Shown: positions 17,146 to 26,250 of the stretch, piece after piece
Layout: every line of letters begins with the position of its first letter
How positions within the stretch are numbered: position 1 is the first letter of the stretch
Assembly: GCF_014358075.1 (NCBI RefSeq)
Contig: NZ_JACONT010000012.1
Coordinates: 24,699 to 88,698 of the forward strand
Direction of reading: 5' to 3'
Length of the DNA: 64,000 nt
Origin: Sphingomonas albertensis
GTDB taxonomy: Bacteria > Pseudomonadota > Alphaproteobacteria > Sphingomonadales > Sphingomonadaceae
The notes under the pieces: model-generated
Databases searched by the model: none
What the model was told of the DNA's origin: nothing
The model's input: the letters and a program-made list of their open reading frames with translations, nothing else
Translations under genes and position numbers: made by a program

Positions 17146-18711
17146 GTGACTCAGTTCGATCGCCGCAATCTGGTCAGGGCCGGTCTCTCCCTATCGCTGC
17201 TCGGAGGATTGGGTGCGCCCCGCCTGCTGGCGCGGGCGACGTTCACGCGCGATCCGTTCACGCTCGGGATCGCCTCGGGCGAGCCGTGGCCGGACGGGTT
17301 CGTCATCTGGACGCGGCTGGCCCCCGAGCCGCAGACGCCCGATGGCGGGATGCCGCCGCACGACGTTCCGGTCCGCTGGGAGGTCGCCGAGGACCCCGGT
17401 TTCCGCAAGATCGTCCGCACCGGCGCGGCGGTGGCGGAAGCGGCGCTCGCGCACACGGTCCATGTCGAGGTCGACGGACTGCGGCCGCATCGCCCCTATT
17501 GGTACCGTTTTCTCGTTGCCGGCGCCGGCGCGAGCCCGATCGGCACCGCCCGGACCGCGCCGGCGGCGGGGGCATCGCTCGACCGGTTGCGGCTCGCGAT
17601 GCTGGGCTGCCAGGATTTCGAGACGGGCTTCTTCACCGCCTATGCGCACGTCGCGCGCGAGCCCGATCTCGACGCGGTCTTCCACTATGGCGATTACATC
17701 TACGAGATGGCGGCGCGGAACGAGCCCAGCCCGCGCAAGCATCTCGGCGCGGAGACCTATACGCTGGACGCGTATCGCCGCCGCTACGCCCAGTACAAGG
17801 CCGATCCCGATCTCCAGGCGGCGCATGCCGCGGTCGCCTTCATCATGTCGTTCGACGATCACGAGATCGATGACAATTGGGCGGGCGAGTTCGACAAGGA
17901 CGGCAACCCGCCCGCGATCTTCGCGCACCGCAAGGCGGCGGCGCTGCAGGCCTGGTACGAGCATGTGCCCGTCCGTCGCGCACAGCGGCCCGGGGTAAAC
18001 GGCGCGCACGCCTATCGCCGGCTCGATTACGGTACGCTCGCGCGGATGCACGTTCTCGACACGCGCTCGTTCCGCAGCGATCAGCTCTGCGAGCGCCCCG
18101 GTCTGCCGCGCGCGCAGCTCGACGCGTGCGTTCCCGTCGACCGGCCGGAGCGGACGATGCTGGGGGCGGCACAGGAACGCTGGCTCGACCAGGGGCTCGC
18201 CAACCGCGCCCGCTGGAACTTCATCGCGCAGCAGGTGATGGTCATGCCCTATGATGCCCGCAAGGACGGCGCCACGACGCCGCTGATCGGCAAGGACAAC
18301 TGGAACGGCTACCCGCTGTCTCGCCAGCGGCTCGTCGACGGTATCGTGCGACGGGGCCTGACCAATGTCGTGATCGGCAGCGGCGATCTTCACCAGAACG
18401 TCATCGGATCGGTGCCGCGGGGCGCGGAAGACGTCGGCGGCCCCGCGATCGCCACGGAGTTTCTGGCGACCTCGATCTCCTCGGGCGGCACCGGCGGGCT
18501 GCACTATCCGGGCGAAAACCGCACGCTGAACAATAATCCCAACGTCGCCCTCCTAAACAACCAGCGCGGCTACCAGCTGTTCACCGTGACGCCGGATCGC
18601 TGGCTCGCCGAGGTGAAGGTGATGGACCAGGTCGATCGTCCCGGCGGGTCGATCTCGACGCTGGCGAAATTTGCGGTGGATCCCAAACAGCCAGGCCCGC
18701 AGCCGGCCTGA
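17146..18711 (+). CDS. PhoD-like alkaline phosphatase/phosphodiesterase, Tat-exported
   Basis: The protein of about 521 residues has an N-terminal twin-arginine motif (DRRNLVRAG) followed by a hydrophobic stretch, as in PhoD enzymes, which fold with metals before export. An N-terminal PhoD domain (FTLGIASGEPWPDGFVIWTR) and a metallophosphatase core are present. Metal-site segments are LGCQDF (iron-binding cysteine type), HYGDYIYE, FDDHEIDDNW and GSGDLHQNV. The GTG start is chosen for its AGGGAG ribosome-binding site nine bases upstream and the Tat signal; the open frame extends further 5' only by overlapping fecR. It lies 134 bp behind fecR in the same direction and may share its expression. 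It releases phosphate from phosphomonoesters or diesters in the periplasm. Confidence 0.92.
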   Translation: MTQFDRRNLVRAGLSLSLLGGLGAPRLLARATFTRDPFTLGIASGEPWPDGFVIWTRLAPEPQTPDGGMPPHDVPVRWEVAEDPGFRKIVRTGAAVAEAALAHTVHVEVDGLRPHRPYWYRFLVAGAGASPIGTARTAPAAGASLDRLRLAMLGCQDFETGFFTAYAHVAREPDLDAVFHYGDYIYEMAARNEPSPRKHLGAETYTLDAYRRRYAQYKADPDLQAAHAAVAFIMSFDDHEIDDNWAGEFDKDGNPPAIFAHRKAAALQAWYEHVPVRRAQRPGVNGAHAYRRLDYGTLARMHVLDTRSFRSDQLCERPGLPRAQLDACVPVDRPERTMLGAAQERWLDQGLANRARWNFIAQQVMVMPYDARKDGATTPLIGKDNWNGYPLSRQRLVDGIVRRGLTNVVIGSGDLHQNVIGSVPRGAEDVGGPAIATEFLATSISSGGTGGLHYPGENRTLNNNPNVALLNNQRGYQLFTVTPDRWLAEVKVMDQVDRPGGSISTLAKFAVDPKQPGPQPA

Positions 18712-18798
18712 AAAGCTGGTCTACCCGACTGCGCCACCGCGGACGTGGTTTCGCCGTGGTGAATTGCTACAAGCGCGGCTGACCCTCGTCCCGCGCGC

Positions 18799-21309
18799 TT
18801 ACCCCGCGGTCGCTTGACGGCCCTCGACGACGATCGTGCCCGCTGCGTTTTGGGTGGGAACGGCGATCGTCGACGAACCGGTCGCGACATCCTGCATCAC
18901 CGCGACGCGCTTGCCCTTCATCGTGGCGGTGCCGCTCCCGGTCCAGTTGTGGACGGTGACGGCGATCGATTTCCACCAGGGCTTGAAGCTGCCCTCGGGC
19001 TTGGCGAAGTCGATCGACAGGCCGCTCGGCGTTATCGTGCAGCGCACCGTCTGGCGGAAATAGCCGCGGCGAGTGTACGCGAGCGTGTGGCCGTCGTCCT
19101 CGTAGAGCGTCCCCATGCAGTCTGCGCCGGGATAGACGTCGAGGCGTAGCGGACCGTTCGGCGTCTCGCTGGTGCTCTGGACCAGCGGCTGGCGGGGCAG
19201 GATCGTACCGGCGCGAACGAACACCGGCAAATGGTCGAGCCGCGGGGTTTCGGTCACGCGGTCGCCGAGCGTGCGCGCGGTCGGGACTGCCTGCGTTGCG
19301 GATTGGATCGGACCCGCGGCGGCAGGCTCGGGCGTGCCGACGCGCTGTCCGGTCCAGTAATCATACCATCCACCAGCTGGCAGGCAGACGTCGTAGGTCT
19401 GTGGGGATTCCGGTTTGGGTGGTGGTGCGATCAGCAGCGACTTGCCGAGCGTGAACGCCATCGACTGGTCGCACGACGCGGTCGCGGCGGCCGGGTAATC
19501 GTAGAAGACCGGGCGCATGATTGGATCGCCGAACCGGGCGTTCTGGTCCGCCAGCGCGTAGAAATACGGCATCAGGCGATAGCGCTCCTCGATGAAGCGG
19601 CGGCGGATCGCGAGATGATCGGGGCCGTCGACCCAAGGCTCGACGCGCGGCGTGCCGGTCGCCGAATGGTTGCGGAACACCGGCGTGAACGCGCCGATCT
19701 CGGTCCAGCGCGTCAGCAGGTCGGGGCTCGGCCCGCCCGCAAAGCCGCTGACGTCGGCGGCGCTGTAGCCGAAGCCCGACAGGCCGAGGTTGATGATCTG
19801 CTGCACCGACAGCTTCAGATGATCCCAGGTCGCGCTGTTGTCGCCGGTCCAGGTTACCGCATAGCGCTGCCCGCCGGCATAGCTCGCGCGGGTCATCACG
19901 AACGGGCGCTCGTCGGGGCGCAGCTTGAGCAGGCCGTCATACGTGGCGCGCGTATTGAGCATGCCGTAGACGTTGTGCGCCTCTCGGTGATCGGTGATGC
20001 GCGCTGCGAAATCGTCGCTGTCGATGCGGTGGCGGGTGTCGAGCGGCATCGTCTTGGTCGGCGTCTCGAAGATCGCCGGCTCGTTCATGTCGTTCCAGAA
20101 CCCTGCGATTCCGGCGTCGAGAAAGCCCTTATATTGCTCGCCCCACCAGGTCCGCGCGGCGGTCTTGGTGAAGTCGGGGAATACCGACGGCCCCGGCCAG
20201 ACCGGCGCGACATAGGGGCTGCCATCGGCGTTCTGGATGAACGCGTCGGCCTTCATCCCGCTCTGGTAGGGTGGGTAGCCCTGCTCGACCGCGGCGATAT
20301 GGAGGTCGGTTATCGCGACCAGCTTGATCCCGTCCGCCTTCATCTCGGTGGCGAGCTTGGGGAGGTCGGGGAAGGTCTTGGCGTCGGTGGTGAAGGGGCG
20401 GTTGCGATCCTGATAGCCGATGTCGAGCCAGATGACGTCGGTCGGCACGCGGTCGCTGCGCAGGCGTGCGGCGATCTGGCGGACCTTGTCGGCGCTGCCA
20501 TAGCTGTAGCGCGACTGTTGATAGCCGAGCGCCCATTTCGGTGCGAGCGGGGCGTGGCCGGTCAGGTCGGCATAGCGCCGCGTGACCTCCGCCATCGATG
20601 GCCCGGCGATGAAATAATAGTCGATCGGGCCGTCGGGACCGCCGAACGAGAGCGTCTCGGCATCGCGGTGGCCGAAGTCGAACCAGGTGCGATACGTGTT
20701 GTCGAGCAGGATGCCGTAGCTGCCGCCCGCCCCGCCGGAGCCGATGAAGAAGGGTATCGACTTGTAGATCGGATCGTCCGCGCTGCTGAACCCGAACGCG
20801 TCGGTATTCCAGTCGACGAAGCCGTGGCCGCGCCGGTCGAGCCCCTGGGTCTTGTCGCCGAGGCCATAGAAATGCTCGGCGATCGGCAGCGTCTTCGAGA
20901 TCGCGAACGCCTTGCCGTCGGTCGTGACGGGCGCGGCATCGGCGGAGATGATCTTGCCGTCGAGCGTCTCGAAGGTGATCGCGCCGCCAGCACCGACGCG
21001 GACGCGGACGCTGGCGGTGGCGAAGCCGTCGGGGGCGGCGGTGACGGCGATCTTCTGGTGGCGGATCGCGGCGGGGACGGCCCAGCTGGCGTCCTCCGGG
21101 AACAGGCCGTTCTTATCGACGCGGACGCGGACCAGACCGTCGGTCATCGCGGTGATCCGCGTGGTGGTTGTGCCGACATGGACGTCGACACCGTCGCTCC
21201 GTGGAGTCAATGTGGGCGCGGGTGCGGCGGCCGCTGCGGGCGTCTGCGCGTAGACGTGGGCGCTGCACACGCCAGCGGTGGCGGCGAGCAGGAGGACTAG
21301 GCGTTTCAT
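18799..21309 (-). CDS. Glycoside hydrolase family 31 alpha-glucosidase (exported)
   Basis: The protein of about 836 residues has a signal peptide (MKRLVLLLAATAGVCSA). A GH31 N-terminal beta-domain, the catalytic barrel with nucleophile motif GFWNDMNEPA and acid/base segment TWTGDNSATWDHL, and C-terminal beta-domains follow. GH31 enzymes release glucose or xylose from the non-reducing ends of alpha-linked oligosaccharides. In this locus alpha-glucosidase is most likely. The ATG overlaps the upstream halogenase stop by four bases (ATGA); the open frame extends upstream only into that gene. It is the last gene of the six-gene maltodextrin operon. Confidence 0.92.
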   Translation of the reverse strand: MKRLVLLLAATAGVCSAHVYAQTPAAAAAPAPTLTPRSDGVDVHVGTTTTRITAMTDGLVRVRVDKNGLFPEDASWAVPAAIRHQKIAVTAAPDGFATASVRVRVGAGGAITFETLDGKIISADAAPVTTDGKAFAISKTLPIAEHFYGLGDKTQGLDRRGHGFVDWNTDAFGFSSADDPIYKSIPFFIGSGGAGGSYGILLDNTYRTWFDFGHRDAETLSFGGPDGPIDYYFIAGPSMAEVTRRYADLTGHAPLAPKWALGYQQSRYSYGSADKVRQIAARLRSDRVPTDVIWLDIGYQDRNRPFTTDAKTFPDLPKLATEMKADGIKLVAITDLHIAAVEQGYPPYQSGMKADAFIQNADGSPYVAPVWPGPSVFPDFTKTAARTWWGEQYKGFLDAGIAGFWNDMNEPAIFETPTKTMPLDTRHRIDSDDFAARITDHREAHNVYGMLNTRATYDGLLKLRPDERPFVMTRASYAGGQRYAVTWTGDNSATWDHLKLSVQQIINLGLSGFGYSAADVSGFAGGPSPDLLTRWTEIGAFTPVFRNHSATGTPRVEPWVDGPDHLAIRRRFIEERYRLMPYFYALADQNARFGDPIMRPVFYDYPAAATASCDQSMAFTLGKSLLIAPPPKPESPQTYDVCLPAGGWYDYWTGQRVGTPEPAAAGPIQSATQAVPTARTLGDRVTETPRLDHLPVFVRAGTILPRQPLVQSTSETPNGPLRLDVYPGADCMGTLYEDDGHTLAYTRRGYFRQTVRCTITPSGLSIDFAKPEGSFKPWWKSIAVTVHNWTGSGTATMKGKRVAVMQDVATGSSTIAVPTQNAAGTIVVEGRQATAG

Positions 21310-22838
21310 ACGGTATCCTTGTGGTCCGCCAAGTGGCGGAGGCGAGAGGCGTGCGACCCGAAATTCGATGCGCAACGGGTCAGGAAATCGTCGATCTTCG
21401 GCAGGTCGATGGGATCGATGTCGGCGCCGGGCGGGATCAGCCGCGCGGCATCGGGAAAGGTGCCGTAGCCGGCGAACAGGCAGTGCCAGCTGATCGCCGA
21501 ATAATAGCGGCCGAGCCCGGCACGATCGATCGCCGCGACCATGTCGGCGCCGGTAAACCAGGTGGACATCAGCATCTTGAGGTCGTCGGACAGCGCTTCG
21601 ATGCCGCGCGCTTCCGCCCAATAGCCGGTCGGATCGTCGTGGCGCTGGTTCAGCCGGTAGTGCGCGACGATGTAATCGCGGACGCCGTCGTAGCGCGCTG
21701 CGATGCGCGTGTTGAACGCCGCGCAGACCGCGTCGGTCGCGCCGCCCTGATCGACCATGTCTAGGAACGCTTCGACGGTGGCGATGACGAGATGCAGTGC
21801 GGTCGCTTCGAGCGGCTCGAGGAAGCCTTGGGCGAGCCCGACCGCGAGTGCGTTGTGCGACCAGCTGTCGCGAACCCGGCCGACGCGCATCTTGAGGTGG
21901 CGCGCTTCGCCGGTCTCGGCGCCGATGTGTGCGCGCAACTCCGCTTCGGCCTGTGCTTCAGTCAGGTGGCGACTGGAGTAGACGTAGCCGTTGCCGTTTC
22001 GACTGGTCAGCGGGATGTGCCAAGCCCAGCCGGCCGATAGCGCGGTCGCTAGCGTCTGGCTGGGGATCGGCGCGCCGGGGGTATGCGCGGTCGGCATGAC
22101 CACCGCGCGGTCGTTGAACAGCGCGTCGGCGTAGCTGACGAACGGCATTGCGAGCGCACTGAAGATCGTGCTGCGAAACCCGCTGGCGTCGATGAAGACA
22201 TCGCCTGCGATGCGCTCGCCATCGGTATCGATCAGCGCGGTGATATTGCCGTTCGGGGCGCGCTCGACGCTGGCGATCCGGCGCTGGAGATGGACGACGT
22301 CCAGCGTTTCGGTCGCGTGCTTGGCCAGGAATGCGCCGACCTTGTACGCATCGAAATGATAGCCGTAGCTGACCTCGAACGGGAAGTTCGCGGCAGGCTG
22401 TGGTGCGCAGTTCGTGGCGGCGAGGCGAGCGGGGAGCAGGAAATGGTTGGGATGTGCGTCGACATCGCGCCCGGTGCGGCGTGCCCGCGCATTGTAGAAG
22501 AATTGCGGTGCGGTGTGGCCGTCGAGCGCGGTGGGGAAGGGGTGGAAATACTGCTCGTACCCGGCGCGGTCGGACCAGCCTCCGAAGCCGATCCCGAGCT
22601 TGTAGGTTGCGTCGCACGCCGGCATCCACGTCGTTTCGGCGATACCGAGCGTGTCGAAGAAGTGCTTCAATTGCGGCGTCGATCCTTCACCGACGCCTAC
22701 GATGCCGATCTCCGGGCTTTCGATCAGCGTGACGCGGACGCCGCGGTCGCGCCAGCGATGCGCGATCAGGCACGCGGTCATCCAGCCGGCGGTGCCGCCG
22801 CCGAGGATGACGATGTGCTGGCCGAGCCCGTCGATCAC
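21306..22838 (-). CDS. Flavin-dependent tryptophan halogenase family protein, subtype II
   Basis: The 510-residue protein has an early FAD motif (GGGTAGWMT near residue 13), VGVGEGSTP and a lysine in CDATYKLGI matching the catalytic lysine. The tryptophan-halogenase signature WxWxIP is intact (WAWHIP near residue 268), as is FLEPLEATAL. It has no signal peptide. The GTG start overlaps the stop of the cytoplasmic GH13 gene by four bases, and its stop overlaps the GH31 start by four bases, so it is embedded between two glycosidases. The wording around the lysine (CDA.(Y/F)K) groups it with the halogenase at 2252-3832. The substrate is unknown. Confidence 0.9.
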   Translation of the reverse strand: MIDGLGQHIVILGGGTAGWMTACLIAHRWRDRGVRVTLIESPEIGIVGVGEGSTPQLKHFFDTLGIAETTWMPACDATYKLGIGFGGWSDRAGYEQYFHPFPTALDGHTAPQFFYNARARRTGRDVDAHPNHFLLPARLAATNCAPQPAANFPFEVSYGYHFDAYKVGAFLAKHATETLDVVHLQRRIASVERAPNGNITALIDTDGERIAGDVFIDASGFRSTIFSALAMPFVSYADALFNDRAVVMPTAHTPGAPIPSQTLATALSAGWAWHIPLTSRNGNGYVYSSRHLTEAQAEAELRAHIGAETGEARHLKMRVGRVRDSWSHNALAVGLAQGFLEPLEATALHLVIATVEAFLDMVDQGGATDAVCAAFNTRIAARYDGVRDYIVAHYRLNQRHDDPTGYWAEARGIEALSDDLKMLMSTWFTGADMVAAIDRAGLGRYYSAISWHCLFAGYGTFPDAARLIPPGADIDPIDLPKIDDFLTRCASNFGSHASRLRHLADHKDTV

Positions 22839-24448
22839 CGCCGCAGCACCAGCCCGGACAGCGGCGGCAGCATGGTCGTGTCGGCACCATCGGTCCCGAA
22901 CAGCATGTCGCCGTAGGTGGCAACGCCGACCGGCCAGCCACGCGCGTCATCGCCGAGGTTGAACACGCAGAGTAGCGTCTCGTGCCCAGACTCCCGCTCG
23001 AACGCGATCACGGCATCGTCGCTGTGCACGATCCGCATGCTGCCGATCCGCAACGCCGGATGCGCTTTCCGCGCTGCGATCAGCGTCCGCGTCCAGTGCA
23101 GCAGCGATGTCGCATCCGCTTCCTGCGCATCGACTGCGATTGCACGATGATCCTCGCCGAACGGCAGCCACGGCTGGGTGCTGCCGAATCCGAGATCGGG
23201 CGCCGCACCGATCCACGGCATGGGTGTGCGCGCGCCGTCGCGGGACAACGTCAACGGCCAGTTCGCGATCGCCTCGGGATCGAGCAGGTCGTCGAAGGCG
23301 ATGTCGACCTGCGTCAGCCCCAGCTCCTCCCCCTGGTACAGGAAGATGTTGCCACGCAGCGCGACGAGCAACAGGATCTTCATCCGCGCGAACGCCTCAC
23401 GCTGGTCGGGCGTCGTCCAGCGCGAGATCGCGCGTGGCGCGTCGTGGTTCTCGAACGCCCAGCTCGGCCAGCCCAGACCCGGGGTATCGGGCCAGTTGCC
23501 GACCGCATCGACGATCAGCTCGGGCGTCAGCCGGTCCGCGTACAGGAAATCGAATCCGTACGCGCTGTTGAGCCGGCCGTTACCGCCGGTGAACAGCTTC
23601 ATCTCGCGGTCGCTGTCGTCGCCGCCGACTTCGGCGACGGTGAACCCGGCGCCATATTCGTCGAGCAGTGCGCGGATGCGCTCGATGAAGCCGACGATGT
23701 CCGGATGGCTCTGGTTGTGCAGCTTCAGCTGAAAATCGAACGACCGCGTCCGCGCGCGATTGGTCGCGGGCGCCGGCGGGTTATCGGTCAGCGCGGGGTC
23801 GTGCATCGCGAAGTTGATTGCATCGAGGCGGAAGCCGTCGACGCCGCGATCCAGCCAGAACCGCGCCGTCGCGATCAGCTCGTCCTGTACCGCGGGGTTA
23901 TGCCCGTTGAGCTGCGGCTGGTCCTTGAGGAAATTGTGCATGTAATATTGCCCGCGCCTGGCATCCCAGGTCCAGGCGGGACCGCCGAACACCGACTGCC
24001 AGTTCGACGGCGGGGTGCCATCGGGCTTGGCATCCGCCCAGACATACCAGTCCGCCTTGTCGCCGCTGCGAGACGCCCGGCTCCGGCGGAACCAGTCATG
24101 CTCCTCCGACGTGTGCGAATAGACCTGGTCGATGATGATCTTGAGCCCAAGTTCATGCGCGCGTGCGATCAGCGCGTCGAAATCGGCGAGCGTGCCGAAG
24201 ATCGGATCGACGTCACGATAATCCGACACGTCATAGCCGAAGTCCGCCATCGGCGAGGTGAAGAACGGTGACAGCCACACCGCGTCGACGCCGAGGCTGG
24301 CGACATAATCGAGATGCGCGGTGATACCCGGCAGGTCGCCGATCCCGTCGTCGTTCGAGTCCGCGAAACTACGGGGATAGATCTGGTAGATCGTCGCGCC
24401 CTTCCACCATGGGTGGTCGGCAGCGGACTCAGGCAATCGTGCAGGCAT
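22835..24448 (-). CDS. GH13 alpha-glucosidase (GH13_23-like), cytoplasmic
   Basis: The protein of about 537 residues lacks a signal peptide. It begins with WWKGATIYQIYPRSF, typical of oligo-1,6-glucosidase/alpha-glucosidase enzymes. Catalytic residues are seen in GFRLDAINF (nucleophile), VAEVGGDD (acid/base) and ENHDAPR. It would hydrolyse maltose and short maltodextrins to glucose in the cytoplasm. The ATG at 24448 is preferred because it shares a base with the stop of the upstream amylase gene (TGATG); the open frame runs 29 codons further into that gene. It is followed by a coupled halogenase. Confidence 0.92.
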   Translation of the reverse strand: MPARLPESAADHPWWKGATIYQIYPRSFADSNDDGIGDLPGITAHLDYVASLGVDAVWLSPFFTSPMADFGYDVSDYRDVDPIFGTLADFDALIARAHELGLKIIIDQVYSHTSEEHDWFRRSRASRSGDKADWYVWADAKPDGTPPSNWQSVFGGPAWTWDARRGQYYMHNFLKDQPQLNGHNPAVQDELIATARFWLDRGVDGFRLDAINFAMHDPALTDNPPAPATNRARTRSFDFQLKLHNQSHPDIVGFIERIRALLDEYGAGFTVAEVGGDDSDREMKLFTGGNGRLNSAYGFDFLYADRLTPELIVDAVGNWPDTPGLGWPSWAFENHDAPRAISRWTTPDQREAFARMKILLLVALRGNIFLYQGEELGLTQVDIAFDDLLDPEAIANWPLTLSRDGARTPMPWIGAAPDLGFGSTQPWLPFGEDHRAIAVDAQEADATSLLHWTRTLIAARKAHPALRIGSMRIVHSDDAVIAFERESGHETLLCVFNLGDDARGWPVGVATYGDMLFGTDGADTTMLPPLSGLVLRR

Positions 24449-26250
24449 CAACGAGGCTCCGCGGCGCAGACGGCATAGCCGAACGCGGGCAGGGTTATAG
24501 TGACACTGCCGGGGGCGGCAGCGCTGGGCGCGCATGTGCCGGCGAGCGTTGTGAAGCGTGTGGAAACGGTCTCGACCTGTACCGCCTGCGTGATCGGCTT
24601 GGCCGAGGTGTTGAACGCGAGCAGAGTTTCCGCACCCGTCGTTGGATCGAAGCGCGAAACCGCAAGCAGGCCCGGCGTTTCGCTCCGGCTGCGGATGACC
24701 GTACCGCCACGGGTGAGCGCGGGATGTGTGACGCGCACCTTCGCCAGTTCGGCGATCTGGCGGAACAGCGGATTGGTTTCTCCGAAACTCTCGGTCGCGG
24801 TCGTCTTCGTCGTGCCGAGCAACCGATTGTCGTTGTAGATCGCGACCTTCGACGCGGACATGTCCTCGCGCGCGTCCTGGTCGTTACCGTCGCCGACGAA
24901 GCCCTGTTCGTCGCCCGAATAGATCGTCGGCACGCCGCGCAACGTCAGCAGCATCGCGTTAGACAGCAGCACGCGCTTCAGCACCTCCTCGTCCGACGCC
25001 TGCGGGAACGCCTTCCGCACGTAGGTGGCGAAACGGCCGTCGTCGTGGTTGCCAGTAAAGGTCGGCAGGATCGCCGCGGTGTCGGCGCCCTTCGCATACA
25101 GCACGTCGCCGTCGAACAGCGCCTCGAACGCATCGGTGCCGCGCGTGCCGGCGACCGTCTCGACCACCGCCTGGCGGAACGCGAAGTCTAGCACCGCGGG
25201 CAGCTTGTCGACGATCGTGTGCTGCGCGAGCACCGCCGGGCGGACCTCGTGGTCGGAGACTTCGCCGAAGATGTGGAAGTTCGGGATACCGTTGGCCTGC
25301 GCGCGCGTCAGCATCGCCGGCACGAACTGCGCCCAGAATTCGGGGTTCACGTGGCGCGCGGTATCGATGCGGAAGCCGTCGACCTTGAACCGGTCGATCC
25401 ACGATCCGAAGGTGTCGATCATGCCATACACGACACGCGGGTTCTCCGTCATTACGTCGTCGAGCCCCGAGAAATCGCCCATCGTCGAGCTCTCGTTCAT
25501 GAAAATCGTGTCGCCGCGATTATGGTAATAGATCGGGTCGTTGAGCCACGCCGGCACCTTCACGGTCCGCTCGGCAGCGGGCACGTACGGCGTGTAGGCA
25601 TAGGTCGTGTCGGTCAGCTTCGCGAAGTTCGCCGCGGTCCGCATGTCGTCCCCTGCGAACCCGCCATTGATCGCCTTCCCGCCGACGCCGCCCTTTCGCT
25701 GGTACGGATAGGTCGCGCGGTCGCGGTACGGGCAGGGCATGCCGACCGCGCATTCGCGGTACTGGATCACGTCCGCGGTGTGGTTGATGATGATGTCCAT
25801 ATACACCTTCATCCCGCGCGCGTGCGCCGCGTCAACGAAGGCGGTCATGTCGGCATTGGTGCCGAAATGCGGATCGACCTGCGTGAAGTCGGTGATCCAG
25901 TATCCGTGATAGCCCGCGGATTCGCGGCCCGGCGAACCCTGTACCGCCTTGTTCTTGAAGATCGGCCCGAGCCAGATCGCGGTCGCGCCGAGATGCTGGA
26001 TGTAATCCAAGCGCTTGGTCAGGCCCTTCAGATCGCCGCCGTGATAGAAGCCCTTGGCGGTCGGATCGTAGCCGGTTTTCAGGCGGTCGCCGGCGATGCC
26101 GCCGCGGTCGTTGCTCGGATCGGCATTCTCGAACCGGTCTGGCAGGACGAAATAGATCACTTCGTCCTGCGGCGCGCGCGCGCGATAGTCGGCGGGCGGT
26201 ACGGTTGCCGCGCCGGACAGCGCAAGCAGGATGGCGGCGGCGATGCTCAT
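24448..26250 (-). CDS. GH13 alpha-amylase family enzyme, exported
   Basis: The protein of about 600 residues begins MSIAAAILLALSGAATV, a likely signal or lipid-independent export sequence. A GH13 barrel follows with VIYFVLPDRFENAD, KVYMDIIINHTAD, catalytic DGFRIDTARHV and FGEVSDHE, and TGNHDDGRF. It would cut starch or maltodextrins in the periplasm or at the surface. The ATG at 26250 overlaps the halogenase stop by four bases (ATGA) and is preferred over a start nine codons upstream. The paired cysteines near the end (GTCAPSA, YAVCAAEPR) fit an exported protein. It supplies substrates for the GH31 and cytoplasmic GH13 enzymes encoded next. Confidence 0.92.
   Translation of the reverse strand: MSIAAAILLALSGAATVPPADYRARAPQDEVIYFVLPDRFENADPSNDRGGIAGDRLKTGYDPTAKGFYHGGDLKGLTKRLDYIQHLGATAIWLGPIFKNKAVQGSPGRESAGYHGYWITDFTQVDPHFGTNADMTAFVDAAHARGMKVYMDIIINHTADVIQYRECAVGMPCPYRDRATYPYQRKGGVGGKAINGGFAGDDMRTAANFAKLTDTTYAYTPYVPAAERTVKVPAWLNDPIYYHNRGDTIFMNESSTMGDFSGLDDVMTENPRVVYGMIDTFGSWIDRFKVDGFRIDTARHVNPEFWAQFVPAMLTRAQANGIPNFHIFGEVSDHEVRPAVLAQHTIVDKLPAVLDFAFRQAVVETVAGTRGTDAFEALFDGDVLYAKGADTAAILPTFTGNHDDGRFATYVRKAFPQASDEEVLKRVLLSNAMLLTLRGVPTIYSGDEQGFVGDGNDQDAREDMSASKVAIYNDNRLLGTTKTTATESFGETNPLFRQIAELAKVRVTHPALTRGGTVIRSRSETPGLLAVSRFDPTTGAETLLAFNTSAKPITQAVQVETVSTRFTTLAGTCAPSAAAPGSVTITLPAFGYAVCAAEPR

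Noticed and set aside
18718..18742. tRNA-like 5' half (minus strand GGTGGCGCAGTCGGGTAGACC)
   Set aside because: It resembles a D-arm, but the stem does not pair properly and no anticodon or T-arm follows. At most a chance match or a tiny remnant between convergent genes.
21310..21621. N-terminal extension of the GH31 frame
   Set aside because: It runs inside the halogenase gene and would hide the clear signal peptide that begins at 21309.
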